The notes beneath the pieces are model-generated. The model ran no database searches. It worked only from the letters and a program-made list of their open reading frames with translations, and was not told the origin of the DNA. The position numbers and the translations under genes were made by a program. DNA of 64,000 nucleotides from contig CAVNZM010000010.1 of the NCBI GenBank assembly GCA_963693365.1, forward strand, positions 682,001 to 746,000. Direction: 5' to 3'. The stretch comes from Amoebidium appalachense (taxonomy: Eukaryota > Ichthyosporea). Every line of letters starts with the position of its first letter. The stretch's first letter is position 1. Below are positions 57,813-64,000 of this stretch, piece after piece.

Positions 57813-58614
57813 TCCTCCAAAAAAAAAAAAAAAGAGAGAGAGAGAGAGAGAAAAAGAAAGGAAAGAAACACATGGAAGTACACACCCCGCCCCCAAAAAA
57901 AACTTTGAAAAAGAAAAGAGAAAAAGGAGTTACATGCACACATGCAACTACACACACACCTATTCGTTTGCCCATGGCCACACAGTCACACTGGAAGTAT
58001 CTGCTCAGGTACTATCAATCTCTGCTTTCGTCGCAACATGTTTAAACCGGCACGATGTTGCTCATGCAGCACACAAAATGTCGTATGGCATATTAATAAT
58101 TGTTTTGGGTGCAACTGGAAGAATCCTAGAGGGAAAAGGTGTGTGTGCGGTTGAGTGTATATGTTTTCTTTCTTTCTTTCTTTTTTTTTTTTTGTGGGGG
58201 AGGGAGGGGGGCGGGGGGGAGGGGGAATGGGTGGGCGCCCACTGCCCCGGACTTTGACGAGAAAGGGTGGTTGGGGCTGGAGGAGATCGTGATATTCTTT
58301 ACCAGGTAAGAGTTGCCACGTTAAAGGGTTTTCGATAAGAAGCTAGTAATGGCTTCACTTGTTCCATCCCAGTGATGATCTACATGTAAACGGAAATTTT
58401 GAAAAACGGAACTTGATCAAAACTTCGAGGTATGCACGTGCTCTCTACTGAACCAATCATTAAATGTCTTTACAGACCATATATGGCTCACGATGATGTG
58501 ATCGCCAATCAAATGCAGCTACACAGATCTCGCCACATACGTCACGCCTCGAAAAGCCTTTTCCCACTTTGACGGTTTCAGTTTTTTCCCAAGCGAGTTT
58601 CGCTTGTAGCCCAT
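57014..58614. other. Intergenic region before Rab7
   Basis: Contains (CT)n at 57577-57652, poly-C at 57777-57809, an A-run with GA repeats, a T-run with G-rich DNA near 58180-58230, and two CCAAT boxes (near 58455 and 58504). ORFs here are repeat-driven. Confidence 0.6.
57577..57652. repeat. (CT)n microsatellite
   Basis: About 38 perfect CT units, then C/CT mixed sequence. Confidence 0.97.
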
Positions 58615-58620
58615 TATAAA
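58615..58620 (+). promoter_or_regulatory. Candidate TATA box of Rab7
   Basis: TATAAA 118 bp before the start codon, with a CCAAT about 110 bp further upstream (near 58504). Confidence 0.45.
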
Positions 58621-58737
58621 CACGGTCTGGCTGTAGGAGTTCTGGATCAAGGAACGAAGAGGGAAGCGCTTTTCTATAACATAATTTTTAGCAGCTCTGT
58701 ATAGTTCATAGATTCCAGGCGACATATACTCGAAAGA

Positions 58738-63843
<5,106 letters not shown>

Positions 63844-64000
63844 GTACTGAATGTCCTTCCCTCCCCCCCCCCCCCCCCCCCCCCATCCTCCCCCCCTCCC
63901 CTCCTCCCCTCTCGGAGCTCCCTGCACGAGCCTAAATACACGCCTGTGCGTCAATTTACATAAGGGGTACAACACGAGGTCGCAGTATACATGATTGCTA
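63844..64000 (+). other. Start of Rab7 intron 5
   Basis: Begins GTACTG after exon 5, contains a C-rich block, and runs off the window. Confidence 0.7.

Overview
The window is nuclear DNA of a eukaryote with the standard genetic code, GT-AG spliceosomal introns and very repeat-rich non-coding DNA. It has dozens of pure C or G runs of 20-50 nt, very long (CA)n/(GT)n arrays and (CT)n arrays. I cannot fix the lineage from sequence alone. Rab7 and CNOT2 look opisthokont-like in the stretches I can read, and a Ngaro/PAT-type tyrosine-recombinase retrotransposon is present, but a protist or alga is not excluded. Gene models were built by hand from reading frames, splice signals and matching intron phases.

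Layout, left to right. (1) 142-5001, minus: 5' part of a Sel1-repeat protein with a likely mitochondrial leader; its 3' end lies off the left edge. (2) 7299-14680, plus: a complete 7-exon cyclic-nucleotide-gated (CNG/HCN-type) channel of 939 aa with an unusual pore. (3) 15890-16062, minus: a lone probable exon. (4) 17099-17602, minus: an intronless GNAT acetyltransferase-like gene. (5) 19788-31090, plus: CCR4-NOT subunit CNOT2, 12 exons, 353 aa. (6) 34660-37609, plus: a two-exon type I membrane protein with a DUF4082-like ectodomain. (7) 38879-44206: a decayed Ngaro/PAT-type retrotransposon (minus) with A1-internal-B1-A2-B2 split direct repeats, interrupted by a TA-flanked Tc1/mariner-like element. 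(8) 44359-47714: two further inverted-repeat structures and one unidentified ORF. (9) 49140-52570: a diverged tandem segmental duplication. (10) 55762-56805, plus: a ubiquitin-like-domain protein behind a TATA box and a CCAAT cluster. (11) 58738-63843, plus: the first five exons of Rab7, running off the right edge.

The genes do not form a pathway. They are ordinary housekeeping and membrane genes in a repeat-expanded genome. The most unusual signals are in the introns. Two families of short repeats, bounded by poly-C, lie in the sense direction of the host gene in every copy whose host is known. Sense-strand poly-G/GT tends to sit in the 5' part of introns and poly-C/CA in the 3' part, often with (CA)n running directly into the acceptor AG.
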